A stretch of 64,000 nucleotides of DNA from Antribacter soli (GCF_021568775.1 NZ_JAKGSG010000029.1:179855-243854), one strand, 5' to 3'. Counted from the stretch's first letter, positions 52,740 through 61,740 are shown. Notes: generated by a model from the sequence alone, not told the origin. Translations and numbers: made by a program.

Positions 52740-52853
52740 GCGTCCCATGGTGCGCCGCGCCCCGGCCCGGCAGCCAGACCGGAGCCAGGGACCGGCGATC
52801 CCTGGATGACGAGGTCTCTCCCGCGCGCTGCCTCCTGCACGCAGGGTGGAGGC

Positions 52854-53618
52854 ATGAACATCACCGGAAACACCGTCTTCATCCCCGGCGCGACGAGCGG
52901 CATCGGCCTGGCCCTGGCGCTTCGCCTGCAGGCGAAGGGCAACACGGTGGTCGTGGGCGGCCGCCGCGCCGAGCTGCTCGACCGGATCGCCGCCGAGCAC
53001 GGCCTCGGGACGGTCCGCATCGACACCGCGGACCCGACGTCGGTCCGCGAGGCGGCCGCCGACGTCGTGGCCCGCTACCCGGACCTCAACGTGCTGGTCG
53101 CGATGGCCGGCATCATGCGGGTCGAGGACTGGCGCTCCCCCGGTTTCCTCACGGACGCGGAGGAGATCGTCACGACGAACCTCCTCGGACCCATCCGTCT
53201 GGTCGCAGCCTTCGTCGAGCACCTGCGGTCCCGCCCGGACGCGACGATCGTCACCGTGTCGTCCGGCCTGGCGTTCGCGCCGCTCAAGGTCACGCCCACG
53301 TACAACGCGACCAAGGCGGCGATCCACATGCTCAGCGAGTCGCTGCGGCTCCAGCTCGAGGGAACGAGCGTCAAGGTCACGGAGCTCGTCCCGCCGGCCG
53401 TCCGCACGTCGCTGCTGCCCGGCCAGGAGGAGAGCGCGTTCGCCATGCCGCTCGACGAGTTCGCCGACGAGGTGATCGGCCTCCTGGAGGCCCAGCCCGA
53501 CGCGCAGGAGATCCTCGTCGACCGCGTGAAGTTCCTCTGGTACAGCGAGGCGCGCGGGGACTACGGCCAGGTGGTCGCGGCACTGAACGCGGCGGACCCG
53601 CACGCGGCGGCCCGCTGA
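52854..53618 (+). CDS. Short-chain dehydrogenase/reductase (DltE-like)
   Basis: A 254-residue oxidoreductase. GATSGIGLALALRLQAKGNTVVVGGRR is the cofactor site, MAGIM corresponds to NAG, and VSSGLAFAPLKVTPTYNATKAAIHMLSESL holds the Ser, Tyr and Lys of the active site. The sequence resembles the DltE-like group. It is divergent from the MmyB-XRE regulator that probably controls it. CAGGGT 6 nt before the ATG could be a leaderless -10, but GGTGGAGG in the same place could also be a ribosome binding site. Confidence 0.85.
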   Translation: MNITGNTVFIPGATSGIGLALALRLQAKGNTVVVGGRRAELLDRIAAEHGLGTVRIDTADPTSVREAAADVVARYPDLNVLVAMAGIMRVEDWRSPGFLTDAEEIVTTNLLGPIRLVAAFVEHLRSRPDATIVTVSSGLAFAPLKVTPTYNATKAAIHMLSESLRLQLEGTSVKVTELVPPAVRTSLLPGQEESAFAMPLDEFADEVIGLLEAQPDAQEILVDRVKFLWYSEARGDYGQVVAALNAADPHAAAR

Positions 53619-53758
53619 CGACGCTCACCGGGCTGTTGTCCCGTGATCGGTAGTTCGTCGCATGATCGGCAACCCGAGCTGCCGCGGCTGCGGCGACCAG
53701 CCGCTCATACGCCGGGCCGCGCGGCCCAGATGTCGGTCGTCGTGGGTGACGTAAGTCC
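53619..53758. other. Gap between convergent genes
   Basis: The 140-bp gap between the SDR and HAD genes holds the perfect 14-bp palindrome GGGCCGCGCGGCCC (53714-53727), which may act as a weak terminator for both, and the direct repeat GATCGG. Nothing else was seen. Confidence 0.35.
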
Positions 53759-54430
53759 TCAGGTCGTGCGCACCGGCTCCGGGCTCCGCTCCAGCTCTGG
53801 CTCCAGCTCCAGGCCGGCGCCCGTCCAGCGCACTCCCGACAGGTCGCGCACCACGGCGTCGCACCCCAGTCCCACGGCGGAAGCGCTCACGCCCAGGACG
53901 GCGCCGACGCCCGCGGCGCGGGCGGACAGGATCCCGTTGTCGCTGTCCTCGAGCACCACGCAGGCCGACGGGTCGACGCCGAGGCGCTGCGCCGCGAGCA
54001 GGTACGGCTCCGGGTCGGGCTTGCCCGCGCTGACGTGCTCCGCCGCGACGACCGTCGCCGGGACGGGCACGCCCGCGGCCCTCAGCCGGGTCACCGCGAG
54101 GTCCCGCGACGCCGACGTCACGAGCGCCCGCGCGACGTCGGGGATGGCGCCCATGAGGACCGCCGCCCCGGGGACCGCGATCGTGGTGCCGGACTGGCCC
54201 AGCTCGAGGAGGTCGATCTCGGCGGTCGCCTCGTCCACCAGGTCGGCGGCCAGGAACAGCGCCACCGTCTCGCGGGACCGCCGCCCGTGGACGCCCGTCA
54301 GCACCGCGGCCGGGTCGAGCCCGCGCGCGTGCGACCACCGGGTCCAGGCGATGTTTCCGGCCGCCTTCGAGTCGACCAGCACACCGTCGTTGTCGAACAG
54401 GACTGCGGCGCAGGGCAGGACGAGCGGCAT
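53759..54430 (-). CDS. HAD-family sugar-phosphatase-like hydrolase
   Basis: A 223-residue protein. VLFDNDGVLVDSKAAG (about residues 10-25) has the two catalytic Asp of motif I (DxD); ALVTSASRD is motif II, HVSAGKPDPEPYLLAA motif III with its Lys, and VLEDSDNGILSARAAG motif IV. It belongs to the beta-phosphoglucomutase/sugar-phosphatase group of HAD enzymes with a small helical cap. It starts 1 bp after the MFS stop codon, with its own TACGTT -10 box inside the 3' end of that gene. Confidence 0.85.
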   Translation of the reverse strand: MPLVLPCAAVLFDNDGVLVDSKAAGNIAWTRWSHARGLDPAAVLTGVHGRRSRETVALFLAADLVDEATAEIDLLELGQSGTTIAVPGAAVLMGAIPDVARALVTSASRDLAVTRLRAAGVPVPATVVAAEHVSAGKPDPEPYLLAAQRLGVDPSACVVLEDSDNGILSARAAGVGAVLGVSASAVGLGCDAVVRDLSGVRWTGAGLELEPELERSPEPVRTT

Positions 54431-54431
54431 G

Positions 54432-55676
54432 TCAGGAACGTAGCACCGGGTCCGGCGGCGCCGCGTCCGCAACCAGTTCCCGCGCAGCCCGCGCGCGGCG
54501 CAGCACGGCCGCCCCCGCGAGCCCGACCGCGACGGTGACCACGCCGACCGTGACGAACGAGCCCCACGGCCCCACGGTGTCGATCACGTAGCCGCACAGG
54601 GGTGCGCCCGCCGCCGTGCCGATGGTGTACGCCGACCCCTGGAAGCCCATGATCTCGCCGCGGCGCGTCTCGGGTACGCGGTGGGAGATCGCCTCGGTGA
54701 GCGCCGTCAGCACGGGCGCGCACGCCAGGCCTGCCACGAGCACGAGGACGGAGTAGGACCACACCGACCCGCCGACCGCGACCGGCACCGTCACCACGCC
54801 GAGCAGCACCAGCAGCCACATCGGGTTCGCCGACCGGTGCCATGCCCCGTAGAGCAGCCCGCCCGCGACGGACCCGGCGCACCACCAGAAGTAGACGACG
54901 CCCAGTGCGGGCAGCTCGCCCGCCTCGCGCAGCGCGGCCAGCAGGCCCACGTCGGTTCCCGTGATGGCGAACATCGCGACGAACGACCCCGCGAGCAGGA
55001 GGAGCAGCCCCGGCTCGGCCCACACGGGCCGCCGGGACGGCGGCAGGTCGCAGGCCTCCGCCGTCGCGGCGTCGGGCGCCGTCGCCGCTACCGGCTCCGC
55101 CTTGACCGGCGGGTTCGTCACCCAGAGCATGAGGCACGCGGCCGTCGTGGCGAGGCCGACCACGACCAGCACCGGCTGGGTGCCGGCACGGGTCGCGGCC
55201 AGCGTGGCCGCGGCCGGGCCGACCATGTAGACGAGGTCGGTCAGGATGGAGTCCAGCGCGAACGCGGTGCGGCGCTGCTCCGTCGGGACGAGGACCGTCA
55301 GGGACGTGCGCGACAGCGCGAACACCGGCGGCTCGAACAGGCCCGCCACGAGGACGACGGGGAAGAGCCAGGCGTAGTCGACGAGACCCATGACCGGCCA
55401 GGCGACTGCCTGGACGAGGATCGACGGCACGAGCGTGCGACGCAGGCCGATCCGGTCGAGCAGGCGGCCGCGCCACGGCGAGCCGACGGCGATGCCGACC
55501 GTCAGGACGGCCGCGACCAGGCCTGCCTCCCCGTAGGAGCGGCCCAGCCCCTCCACCACGTGCAGGGCGAGGACGAGCGCGGCGGCAGTGTGCGGCACGC
55601 GCGCGACCATCATGAGCAGGAGGAGGCGACGCGCGGGGGCGAGCCGCAGCACCCCCCGGTACGCGTCGAATGTCAC
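54432..55676 (-). CDS. MFS transporter
   Basis: A 414-residue transporter with about 12 helices. GRSYGEAGLVAAVLTVGIAVGSPWRGRLLDRIGLRRTLVPS holds the loop 2-3 motif in a variant form. The protein resembles the actinobacterial exporters of the drug/peptide type that accompany ABC exporters. The GTG at 55676 is the first start that keeps the N-terminal YRGVLRLAPARRLLLLMMV; no ideal ribosome binding site was found. It follows the ABC genes after 77 bp and could be part of the same efflux operon. Confidence 0.8.
   Translation of the reverse strand: MTFDAYRGVLRLAPARRLLLLMMVARVPHTAAALVLALHVVEGLGRSYGEAGLVAAVLTVGIAVGSPWRGRLLDRIGLRRTLVPSILVQAVAWPVMGLVDYAWLFPVVLVAGLFEPPVFALSRTSLTVLVPTEQRRTAFALDSILTDLVYMVGPAAATLAATRAGTQPVLVVVGLATTAACLMLWVTNPPVKAEPVAATAPDAATAEACDLPPSRRPVWAEPGLLLLLAGSFVAMFAITGTDVGLLAALREAGELPALGVVYFWWCAGSVAGGLLYGAWHRSANPMWLLVLLGVVTVPVAVGGSVWSYSVLVLVAGLACAPVLTALTEAISHRVPETRRGEIMGFQGSAYTIGTAAGAPLCGYVIDTVGPWGSFVTVGVVTVAVGLAGAAVLRRARAARELVADAAPPDPVLRS
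54437..54442 (-). promoter_or_regulatory. Leaderless -10 box of the HAD gene
   Basis: TACGTT on the minus strand, followed by CCTGAC and the ATG at 54430. It overlaps the last codons of the MFS gene. Confidence 0.45.
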
Positions 55677-55753
55677 CCGACAATGCTCACACGAGCCGCC
55701 AGGTGCGCCCGGCGAGATCCCGGTCACACGCCCGCGCCGCCGGGGCCTCCGGG

Positions 55754-57727
55754 TCAGGCCGCGTCGAGCGGCGCCGCGAACTGGCTCCGGTAGAGCCGCG
55801 CGTAGGCGCCGCCCGCCGTGAGCAGCTCCTCGTGCGTCCCCTGCTCCACGATGTCGCCGTGCTCCATCACGAGGATGATGTCGGCGTCGCGGATGGTGGA
55901 CAGGCGGTGGGCGATGACGAACGACGTGCGCCCCTGGCGCAGCCGGTTCATCGCCTCCTGCACGAGCACCTCGGTGCGCGTGTCCACGGACGACGTCGCC
56001 TCGTCGAGCACGAGGATCGCCGGGTCGGCGAGGAACGCACGCGCCAGGGTGAGGAGCTGCTTCTCGCCGGCGCTCACCGACGCGCCCTCCTCGTCCACGA
56101 CCGTCGCGTACCCGTCGGGCAGGGTGCGCACGAACGGGTCCACGTGCGTGGCCCGCGCAGCCGTGAGGAACTCCTCCTCGGGCACCTCGCCCGACGCCCC
56201 GTACCGCAGGTTCTCCTCGATCGTGCCCTTGAACAGCCAGGTGTCCTGCAGCACCATGCCGATCGACGAGCGCAGCTCGGGCCGCGTCATCTCGCGGGTG
56301 TCCACGCCGTCGAGCGTGATGCGCCCGCCGTCCACCTCGTAGAACCGCATGAGCAGGTTCACGAGCGTCGTCTTGCCGGCACCGGTGGGGCCCACGATCG
56401 CGATGGTCTGCCCCGGCTCGGCGGTGAGCGACAGCCCGCTGATGAGCGGAGCGTCCGGCGTGTAGGAGAACGACACGTCCTCGAACACGACGCGCCCGCG
56501 CACCGGCTGCGGCAGCGCGCCCGGCGCCGGGTCGGCCGACTGCTCCGGCGCGTCGAGCAGCGCGAACACCCGCTCGGCCGACGCCACCCCGGACTGCAGC
56601 AGGTTCATCATGGACGCCACCTGCATGAGCGGCTGCGTGAACTGTCGCGAGTACTGGATGAACGCCTGGACGTCGCCCAGCGACAGCGAGCCCGACGCCA
56701 CCCGCAGGCCACCGACCACCGCCACCACCACGTAGTTGAGGTTGGACAGGAAGCCGATCGCCGGCTGGATGATGCCGGAGATGAACTGCGCCCGGAACGA
56801 CGACCCGTAGAGCGCGTCGTTCTCCGTCGCGAACCGCGCCTCGGCAGCCTCCTGGTGGCCGTACACCTTGACGAGCGTGTGCCCGGTGAACGACTCCTCG
56901 ATGTGCGCGTTCAGCCGGCCCGTGGCCGCCCACTGCGCGATGAACTGCGGCTGGCTCCGCTTCGCGATCTGCGCGGTCACGACGACCGAGAGCGGCACGG
57001 TCACGAGCGCCACGAGCGCCAGCAGCGGCGAGATCCAGAACATCATCGCGAGCACGCCCACCACGGTCAGGAGCGAGGTCACGAGCTGCGCGAGCGACTG
57101 CGTGGTGGTCTGGGCGACGTTGTCGATGTCGTTGGTGACGCGCGACAGGATCTCGCCGCGCTGGTGGGCGTCCACGTAGGACAGCGGGATCCGGTGCAGC
57201 TTCGCCTCGACGTCATCGCGCAGCCTGCGCATGGTCCGCTGCACCACGCCGGTGGTCACGCGGGCCTGCAGCCAGCCGAACAGGAACGCGCCCAGGTACA
57301 CCGCCATCACCCAGCCGAGCGTGGTGGCCAGCGCCCCGAAGTCGACGCCCTGGCCGGGCACCACGTTCTCCATCGCGGCAAGGATGTCGGCCAGCCGGTC
57401 CTGGCCCTGCGCCCGCAGGCCCTCGACGGCCTGCGCCTGGGTGGCCCCGGCCGGGAGCATCCGGCCGACGACGCCCTCGAAGATGATGTTCGTCGCGTCG
57501 CCGAGCAGCTTCGGGCCGATGACGGACAGCGCCACGGACAGGACGCCGGCCGCCGTCAGCAGCACGACGTTCGCCCGCTCGGGGCGCAGCATCCCGGCGA
57601 ACCGCCGCAGCGAGCCCCGGAAGTCCATCGCCTTCTCGCTCGGCATGCCCATGGCGCCCATGGGGCCGCCCAGGGGCCCGCGGGGCCGGGGCGGGATGGC
57701 CGACGCCGTCTGCTTCTCCGCGCTCAT
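55754..57727 (-). CDS. ABC half-exporter, permease fused to ATPase (second partner)
   Basis: A 657-residue protein. A Pro/Gly/Met-rich N-terminal extension (about 35 residues) precedes six membrane helices; the ATPase at the C-terminus has IVGPTGAGKTTLVNLLMRF (Walker A), VSAGEKQLLTLARAFLADPAILVLDEATSSVD (signature and Walker B). The signature reads VSAGEKQ rather than LSGGQ, a common variant in one half of heterodimeric exporters. It should pair with the protein encoded at 57801-59555 to export drugs or lipids. The start is linked by ATGA to a 26-codon micro-ORF. Confidence 0.9.
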   Translation of the reverse strand: MSAEKQTASAIPPRPRGPLGGPMGAMGMPSEKAMDFRGSLRRFAGMLRPERANVVLLTAAGVLSVALSVIGPKLLGDATNIIFEGVVGRMLPAGATQAQAVEGLRAQGQDRLADILAAMENVVPGQGVDFGALATTLGWVMAVYLGAFLFGWLQARVTTGVVQRTMRRLRDDVEAKLHRIPLSYVDAHQRGEILSRVTNDIDNVAQTTTQSLAQLVTSLLTVVGVLAMMFWISPLLALVALVTVPLSVVVTAQIAKRSQPQFIAQWAATGRLNAHIEESFTGHTLVKVYGHQEAAEARFATENDALYGSSFRAQFISGIIQPAIGFLSNLNYVVVAVVGGLRVASGSLSLGDVQAFIQYSRQFTQPLMQVASMMNLLQSGVASAERVFALLDAPEQSADPAPGALPQPVRGRVVFEDVSFSYTPDAPLISGLSLTAEPGQTIAIVGPTGAGKTTLVNLLMRFYEVDGGRITLDGVDTREMTRPELRSSIGMVLQDTWLFKGTIEENLRYGASGEVPEEEFLTAARATHVDPFVRTLPDGYATVVDEEGASVSAGEKQLLTLARAFLADPAILVLDEATSSVDTRTEVLVQEAMNRLRQGRTSFVIAHRLSTIRDADIILVMEHGDIVEQGTHEELLTAGGAYARLYRSQFAAPLDAA

Positions 57728-57816
57728 GCCGCCTCCTCCTGTGCCTTGCGGGACACCCGCACCCGGTCGGCCGGCATGATCACGGCTTCGCCATGGTCGC
57801 TCATGCCGCCTCCTCC
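57721..57816. repeat. 19-bp direct repeat around the ABC-ABC junction
   Basis: CGCTCATGCCGCCTCCTCC occurs at 57721-57739 and again at 57798-57816, 77 bp apart and so in different frames. Each copy holds a ribosome binding site (GGAGGAGGC on the minus strand), an ATG and an overlapping TGA. Confidence 0.75.
57724..57804 (-). CDS. Micro-ORF of 26 codons between the two ABC genes
   Basis: It starts at the ATG 57804 overlapping the stop of the upstream ABC gene (ATGA) and ends in a TGA overlapping the start of the downstream ABC gene (ATGA). The peptide begins MSDHGEAVIMPADRVRV and ends QEEAA, like the end of the upstream ABC protein (LEEAA). It would let ribosomes pass step by step from one ABC gene to the next. 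The peptide itself has no recognised family. Confidence 0.45.
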   Translation of the reverse strand: MSDHGEAVIMPADRVRVSRKAQEEAA

Positions 57817-59555
57817 AGCGTCATCTGGGACTCCACGATCTCCTCGTACGTCGGGTTGTCGGCGAGCAGCTCGGCATGCGTGCCGCGGCCGACGATGCGG
57901 CCGTGGTCGACCACGAGGATCTGGTCGGCGTCGCGGATGGTCGCGACGCGCTGGGCGACGACGATCACCGTCGCGTCCACGGTGCGCGGCGCCAGGGCCG
58001 CCCGCAGGCGAGCGTCCGTCGCGTAGTCCAGCGCCGAGAAGCAGTCGTCGAACAAGTAGATGCGCGGCTCGCGGACCACGGCCCGGGCGATGGCCAGCCG
58101 CTGGCGCTGCCCGCCCGAGAACGTCGTGCCGCCCTGCGCGACGGGCGCCTCGAGACCCTCCGGCAGCGCCTCGACGAAGTCGCGCGCCTGCGCCACCTCG
58201 AGCGCGGCCCACATCTCGTCCTCGGTGGCGTCCGGCTTGCCGTAGCGCAGGTTGCTCGCGATCGTGCCGGAGAAGAGGAACGCCTTCTGCGGCACCAGGC
58301 CGATGAGGGAGCCGAGGTCGTTGCCGGCCAGGTCCCGCACGTCAACGCCGTCGACCGTCACGGCGCCGGCCGTCGCGTCGAACAGCCGCGGCACGAGGTT
58401 GAGCAGCGTCGTCTTGCCCGAACCCGTGGACCCGATGATCGCGGTCACCTTGCCCGGCTCGGCCGTGAAGGACAGGTCGTGCAGCACGGGCTCCTCGGCG
58501 CCGGGATACCCGAAGGAGACCCCGGAGAAGGTGACCTCGCCGCGGGCGGCGACCCGTCCGTCGTCGTCCAGCGCGAGCGCCACCGGCGCGGAGGGCTCCA
58601 CGACCGACGGCTCCGTGCCGAGGACCTCGTCGATGCGCTCGGCGGCGACACTGGCGCGCGGCACCATCATCACCATCATCGTCGACATCATCACGGCCAT
58701 GAGGATGTACATGAGGTAGGACAGGAACGCCGTCAGGGAGCCGATCTGCATCGCCCCGGCGTCGATCTGCCGGGCGCCGAACCACAGCACCGCCACGCTG
58801 GAGCCGTTCATGACGAGCATGACCGTCGGGAACATGAGGGCCATCAGGTACCCGGCCTTCAAGGAGGTGTCGAACAGCTCCTGGTTGGTGCGGCCGAAGC
58901 GCTGCGTCTCGCGCTCCTCGCGCACGAAGGCGCGGATCACGCGCAGACCCGTGATCTGCTCGCGCAGCACGGCGTTGATCGCGTCGATGCGCTTCTGCAT
59001 GGACCGGAAGTGCGGCACCATCCGCCACAGGATGAGGCCCACCGCCACGCCGAGCACCGGGACGATCACGAGCAGCAGGCCGGACAAGGTCACGTTCTCC
59101 TGCAGCGCCATGATGACGCCACCGACCAGCATGATCGGCGCCATCACCATGATCGTGAACGTCATGAGGACGGTCATCTGGACCTGCTGCACGTCGTTCG
59201 TCGTGCGTGTGATGAGCGAGGGTGCGCCGAGCTGCGCCATCTCGCGCGCCGAGAAGCGCTGCACGGCGCCGAACAGGTCACGTCGCAGGTCGCGGCCGAA
59301 CGCCGTCGCCACCTGGGCGCCCAGGTAGACGGCGATCACCGTGCACACGACCTGGCCCAGGCTGACGAGCAGCATCCAGCCGCCCGTGCGCCAGATGTAC
59401 GGGATGTCGCCCTGGACGACGCCGCCGTCGATGATGTCGGCGTTGAGCGTCGGCAGGTAGAGCGACGCGAGGGTCTGCAGGAGCTGCAGCGCGAGGAGCA
59501 GCGCCACCGCCCCTCGGTACGGGCGCACGTAACGCCCGACGAGGCGGACGAGCAT
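57801..59555 (-). CDS. ABC half-exporter, permease fused to ATPase (first partner)
   Basis: A 584-residue protein. Six membrane helices (residues 15-310) include a striking Met-rich stretch, LMYILMAVMMSTMMVMMVPRA. The ATPase carries IIGSTGSGKTTLLNLVPRLFD (Walker A), FSGGQRQRLAIARAVVREPRIYLFDDCFSALD; the last motif has Asp (FDDC) where the catalytic Glu is expected, so this half probably has the degenerate site, as in TM287/288-type heterodimers. It follows the TetR gene by a TGATG overlap and is probably repressed by it. AAGGAG precedes the ATG. Confidence 0.9.
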   Translation of the reverse strand: MLVRLVGRYVRPYRGAVALLLALQLLQTLASLYLPTLNADIIDGGVVQGDIPYIWRTGGWMLLVSLGQVVCTVIAVYLGAQVATAFGRDLRRDLFGAVQRFSAREMAQLGAPSLITRTTNDVQQVQMTVLMTFTIMVMAPIMLVGGVIMALQENVTLSGLLLVIVPVLGVAVGLILWRMVPHFRSMQKRIDAINAVLREQITGLRVIRAFVREERETQRFGRTNQELFDTSLKAGYLMALMFPTVMLVMNGSSVAVLWFGARQIDAGAMQIGSLTAFLSYLMYILMAVMMSTMMVMMVPRASVAAERIDEVLGTEPSVVEPSAPVALALDDDGRVAARGEVTFSGVSFGYPGAEEPVLHDLSFTAEPGKVTAIIGSTGSGKTTLLNLVPRLFDATAGAVTVDGVDVRDLAGNDLGSLIGLVPQKAFLFSGTIASNLRYGKPDATEDEMWAALEVAQARDFVEALPEGLEAPVAQGGTTFSGGQRQRLAIARAVVREPRIYLFDDCFSALDYATDARLRAALAPRTVDATVIVVAQRVATIRDADQILVVDHGRIVGRGTHAELLADNPTYEEIVESQMTLEEAA

Positions 59556-60265
59556 CAGTTCTCCTTGGGCTGGGTGGTGGCGGGATGGACGAGGCCGTGC
59601 ACCAGGGCGTCGGCGAGGACGCGCGGCGGCAGCGCGGGCAGGAGGTGGTCGACGCGGCCGTGGGTGCCGGCGATCGCCGACTCCAGGATGGCAACGGCGA
59701 CCGCGACGGGCACCCGCAGGCGGCCGGCGTCCGGGGCGAGCACGGCGGTGAGACCCTCGACGGTGACGGCGCGCTGCATCTCGCGCTGGGCGGCAAGCTC
59801 GGCGCGCAGGGTGGAGGCACGCTCCCCGCCCAGGTCGGGCGGGCAGACCATCGCGAGACCGCGCAGCACCGTCATCCACCGGATGACGTCGGACATCCGG
59901 GCTCGTCCCAGCTCGACGACCTGCGCGACCCGCTCCTCGAGCGGCTGCGACCGGTCGACGGACGCGAGCTCCTCGCGTGCGCGGCGCGGGTCCGACGCCG
60001 TGCGCAGTCCGCTGATCGCCACCTCACCGACCAGCCCGATCTTGTCGGGGAAGACGCGAAAGAGGGTGCCCTCGGCCACGCCGGCCGCGGCAGCCAGCTC
60101 CTTGGTGGTGACCGCGGCGCCCCGCTCGGCCACGATGGACGACACGGCCTCGACGATCGCGGCCCGCCGGACCTCGGGCGCCATCGGGGCTGCCCGACGG
60201 CGGTCGCCCGGCGGGTCGGCCGGCTCCCCCTGGACGGCGGTCGCGTCGTGCTGGTCGGTGCTCAC
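59555..60265 (-). CDS. TetR-family repressor of the ABC efflux operon
   Basis: A 236-residue regulator. VRRAAIVEAVSSIVAERGAAVTTKELAAAAGVAEGTLFRVFPDKIGLVGEVAI (about residues 32-84) is the TetR helix-turn-helix, preceded by a flexible N-terminal 30 residues. The ligand domain follows. The GTG start lies 6 nt after TAGCCT, which in turn lies next to the GAGTGAG-CA-CTCACTC palindrome, a good autoregulatory operator. Genes downstream (two ABC halves) are read in the same transcript, so it should be released by a drug or lipid that the pump exports. Confidence 0.9.
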   Translation of the reverse strand: MSTDQHDATAVQGEPADPPGDRRRAAPMAPEVRRAAIVEAVSSIVAERGAAVTTKELAAAAGVAEGTLFRVFPDKIGLVGEVAISGLRTASDPRRAREELASVDRSQPLEERVAQVVELGRARMSDVIRWMTVLRGLAMVCPPDLGGERASTLRAELAAQREMQRAVTVEGLTAVLAPDAGRLRVPVAVAVAILESAIAGTHGRVDHLLPALPPRVLADALVHGLVHPATTQPKEN

Positions 60266-60271
60266 CCTGCG

Positions 60272-60277
60272 AGGCTA
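60272..60277 (-). promoter_or_regulatory. Leaderless -10 box of the tetR-ABC operon
   Basis: TAGCCT on the minus strand followed by CGCAGG and the GTG at 60265. Confidence 0.55.
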
Positions 60278-60280
60278 AAT

Positions 60281-60296
60281 GAGTGAGCACTCACTC
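60281..60296. promoter_or_regulatory. TetR-type operator
   Basis: GAGTGAGCACTCACTC is a perfect 7-bp dyad around CA, containing the common TGAGTG-N2-CACTCA core. It lies directly upstream of the -10 box of the tetR gene. Confidence 0.7.
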
Positions 60297-60399
60297 CGCA
60301 ACCGGAATTCGACGGCTTCTGCCGTGGGCAGACAGGCCGGGTCCCGGAGCCGCCCGCGCACCGACCCGGCGGCGTCGCCGGCGGACCCGGACATGTCAA

Positions 60400-60429
60400 A
60401 AGCTCCCCGCAATGTGTCGCGGGGAGCTT
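60400..60429 (-). terminator. Intrinsic terminator of the SPFH/NfeD operon
   Basis: On the minus strand an 11-bp stem AAGCTCCCCGC/GCGGGGAGCTT with 8-nt loop is followed by TTTT. It is the only hairpin noted in this window with a T-run, 28 bp after the SPFH gene stop. Confidence 0.85.
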
Positions 60430-60456
60430 CTGACTCTTTGACTCGAACGGGCCGGC

Positions 60457-61644
60457 TCAGCCGGCCGGCGGGGCGGGCGGCGGCGGGGGCGGGAAGCTGC
60501 CCGGGTCCCGGGGCTCCGGCTCGTCGGACGGCACCGACCGCGGGCCGGCAGGCCGCTGGCCCGCCGACGTCGTCGGGTCGAACGGCGCGCCCGAGCGCGT
60601 CCCGGCCTGCGTGGCGTCGGCAGTGGCCGCCTCGGCCTGGCGCTGCGCCTCGGCGAGCGCCTCGGCCGGGTCGGGAAGCGACTTGGCCTTGAAGGAGGAC
60701 GCCGGCGGCTCGCTGCGAACCGTCGGACCGGCGGGGACGACCGGACCGCTCTCGGGCCCTGCACCGCCGCCGCCGAAGCCCTTGGCGATGTTGCCGAGGG
60801 CCGCGGTGAACTCGGTGGGGACCACCCACATGGTGGACGACTTGCCGTTCGCGATCTGCGGCAGCATCTGCAGGTACTGGTACGACAGCAGCTTGGGGTC
60901 GGCGTCGCCGCGGTGGATGGCGTCGAACACCTGGAGGATCGCGCGCGACTCACCCTCGGCCCGCAGGATCTGCGCCTGCGCGTCACCCTCGGCCTTGAGG
61001 ATCTCCGACTGCTTCTGGCCCTCGGCGGTCAGGATCGCCGACTGCTTGATGCCCTCGGCCTGGAGGATCGCAGCACGGCGGTCACGCTCGGCACGCATCT
61101 GCTGCTCCATCGCGCCCTGCACGGAGGCCGGCGGCTCGATCGACTTCAGCTCGACGCGGTTGACGCGGATGCCCCAGCGACCCGTCGCCTCGTCGAGGAC
61201 GCCGCGGAGCTGGCCGTTGATCTGGTCGCGGCTCGTCAGCGTCTGCTCGAGGTCCATCGCGCCGATGACGTTACGGATCGTGGTGACGGTGAGCTGCTCG
61301 ATGGCCGTGATGTAGTTCGCGATCTCGTACACCGCGGACTTGGAGTTCGTCACCTGGAAGTAGATGACGGTGTCGATCTCGACCACGAGGTTGTCGGACG
61401 TGATGACCGGCTGTGGCGGGAAGGAGACGACCTGCTCGCGCATGTCGACGCCCGCCCGCACCCGGTCGATGAACGGCCAGAGCAGGTGCAGGCCCGGGTT
61501 GAGCGTCTTCGAGTAGCGGCCCAGCCGCTCGACGACGAGCTCCACGGCCTGCGGCACGATCCGCACCGCCCGGGAGAGCGCGACCAGAACCACGATCACG
61601 CCGATGATCAGGACCAGATAGCCCAGGACACTTCCGAACTCCAC
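60457..61644 (-). CDS. SPFH/band-7 (stomatin-like) membrane protein
   Basis: A 395-residue protein with GTG start after GGAGGAG. One N-terminal membrane helix (VLGYLVLIIGVIVVLVAL) precedes the SPFH domain (VERLGRYSKTLNPGLHLLWPFIDRV; NLVVEIDTVIYFQVTNS; RDQINGQLRGVLDEATGRWGIRVNRVELKSIEPP) and a coil with AEG repeats (ILQAEGIKQSAILTAEGQKQSEILKAEGDAQAQIL). The C-terminal 110 residues are Pro-rich and disordered. It forms membrane microdomain scaffolds together with NfeD, whose gene directly precedes it. Confidence 0.9.
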   Translation of the reverse strand: MEFGSVLGYLVLIIGVIVVLVALSRAVRIVPQAVELVVERLGRYSKTLNPGLHLLWPFIDRVRAGVDMREQVVSFPPQPVITSDNLVVEIDTVIYFQVTNSKSAVYEIANYITAIEQLTVTTIRNVIGAMDLEQTLTSRDQINGQLRGVLDEATGRWGIRVNRVELKSIEPPASVQGAMEQQMRAERDRRAAILQAEGIKQSAILTAEGQKQSEILKAEGDAQAQILRAEGESRAILQVFDAIHRGDADPKLLSYQYLQMLPQIANGKSSTMWVVPTEFTAALGNIAKGFGGGGAGPESGPVVPAGPTVRSEPPASSFKAKSLPDPAEALAEAQRQAEAATADATQAGTRSGAPFDPTTSAGQRPAGPRSVPSDEPEPRDPGSFPPPPPPAPPAG

Positions 61645-61740
61645 GGGGACTCCTCCTGCGGGCGGCGCCCGCTCAGAACGGATGGTGCTTCAGACGTTGC
61701 GTCGCCCGGGGAACGAACCGGACGAACCGGAGGTTCCGGA

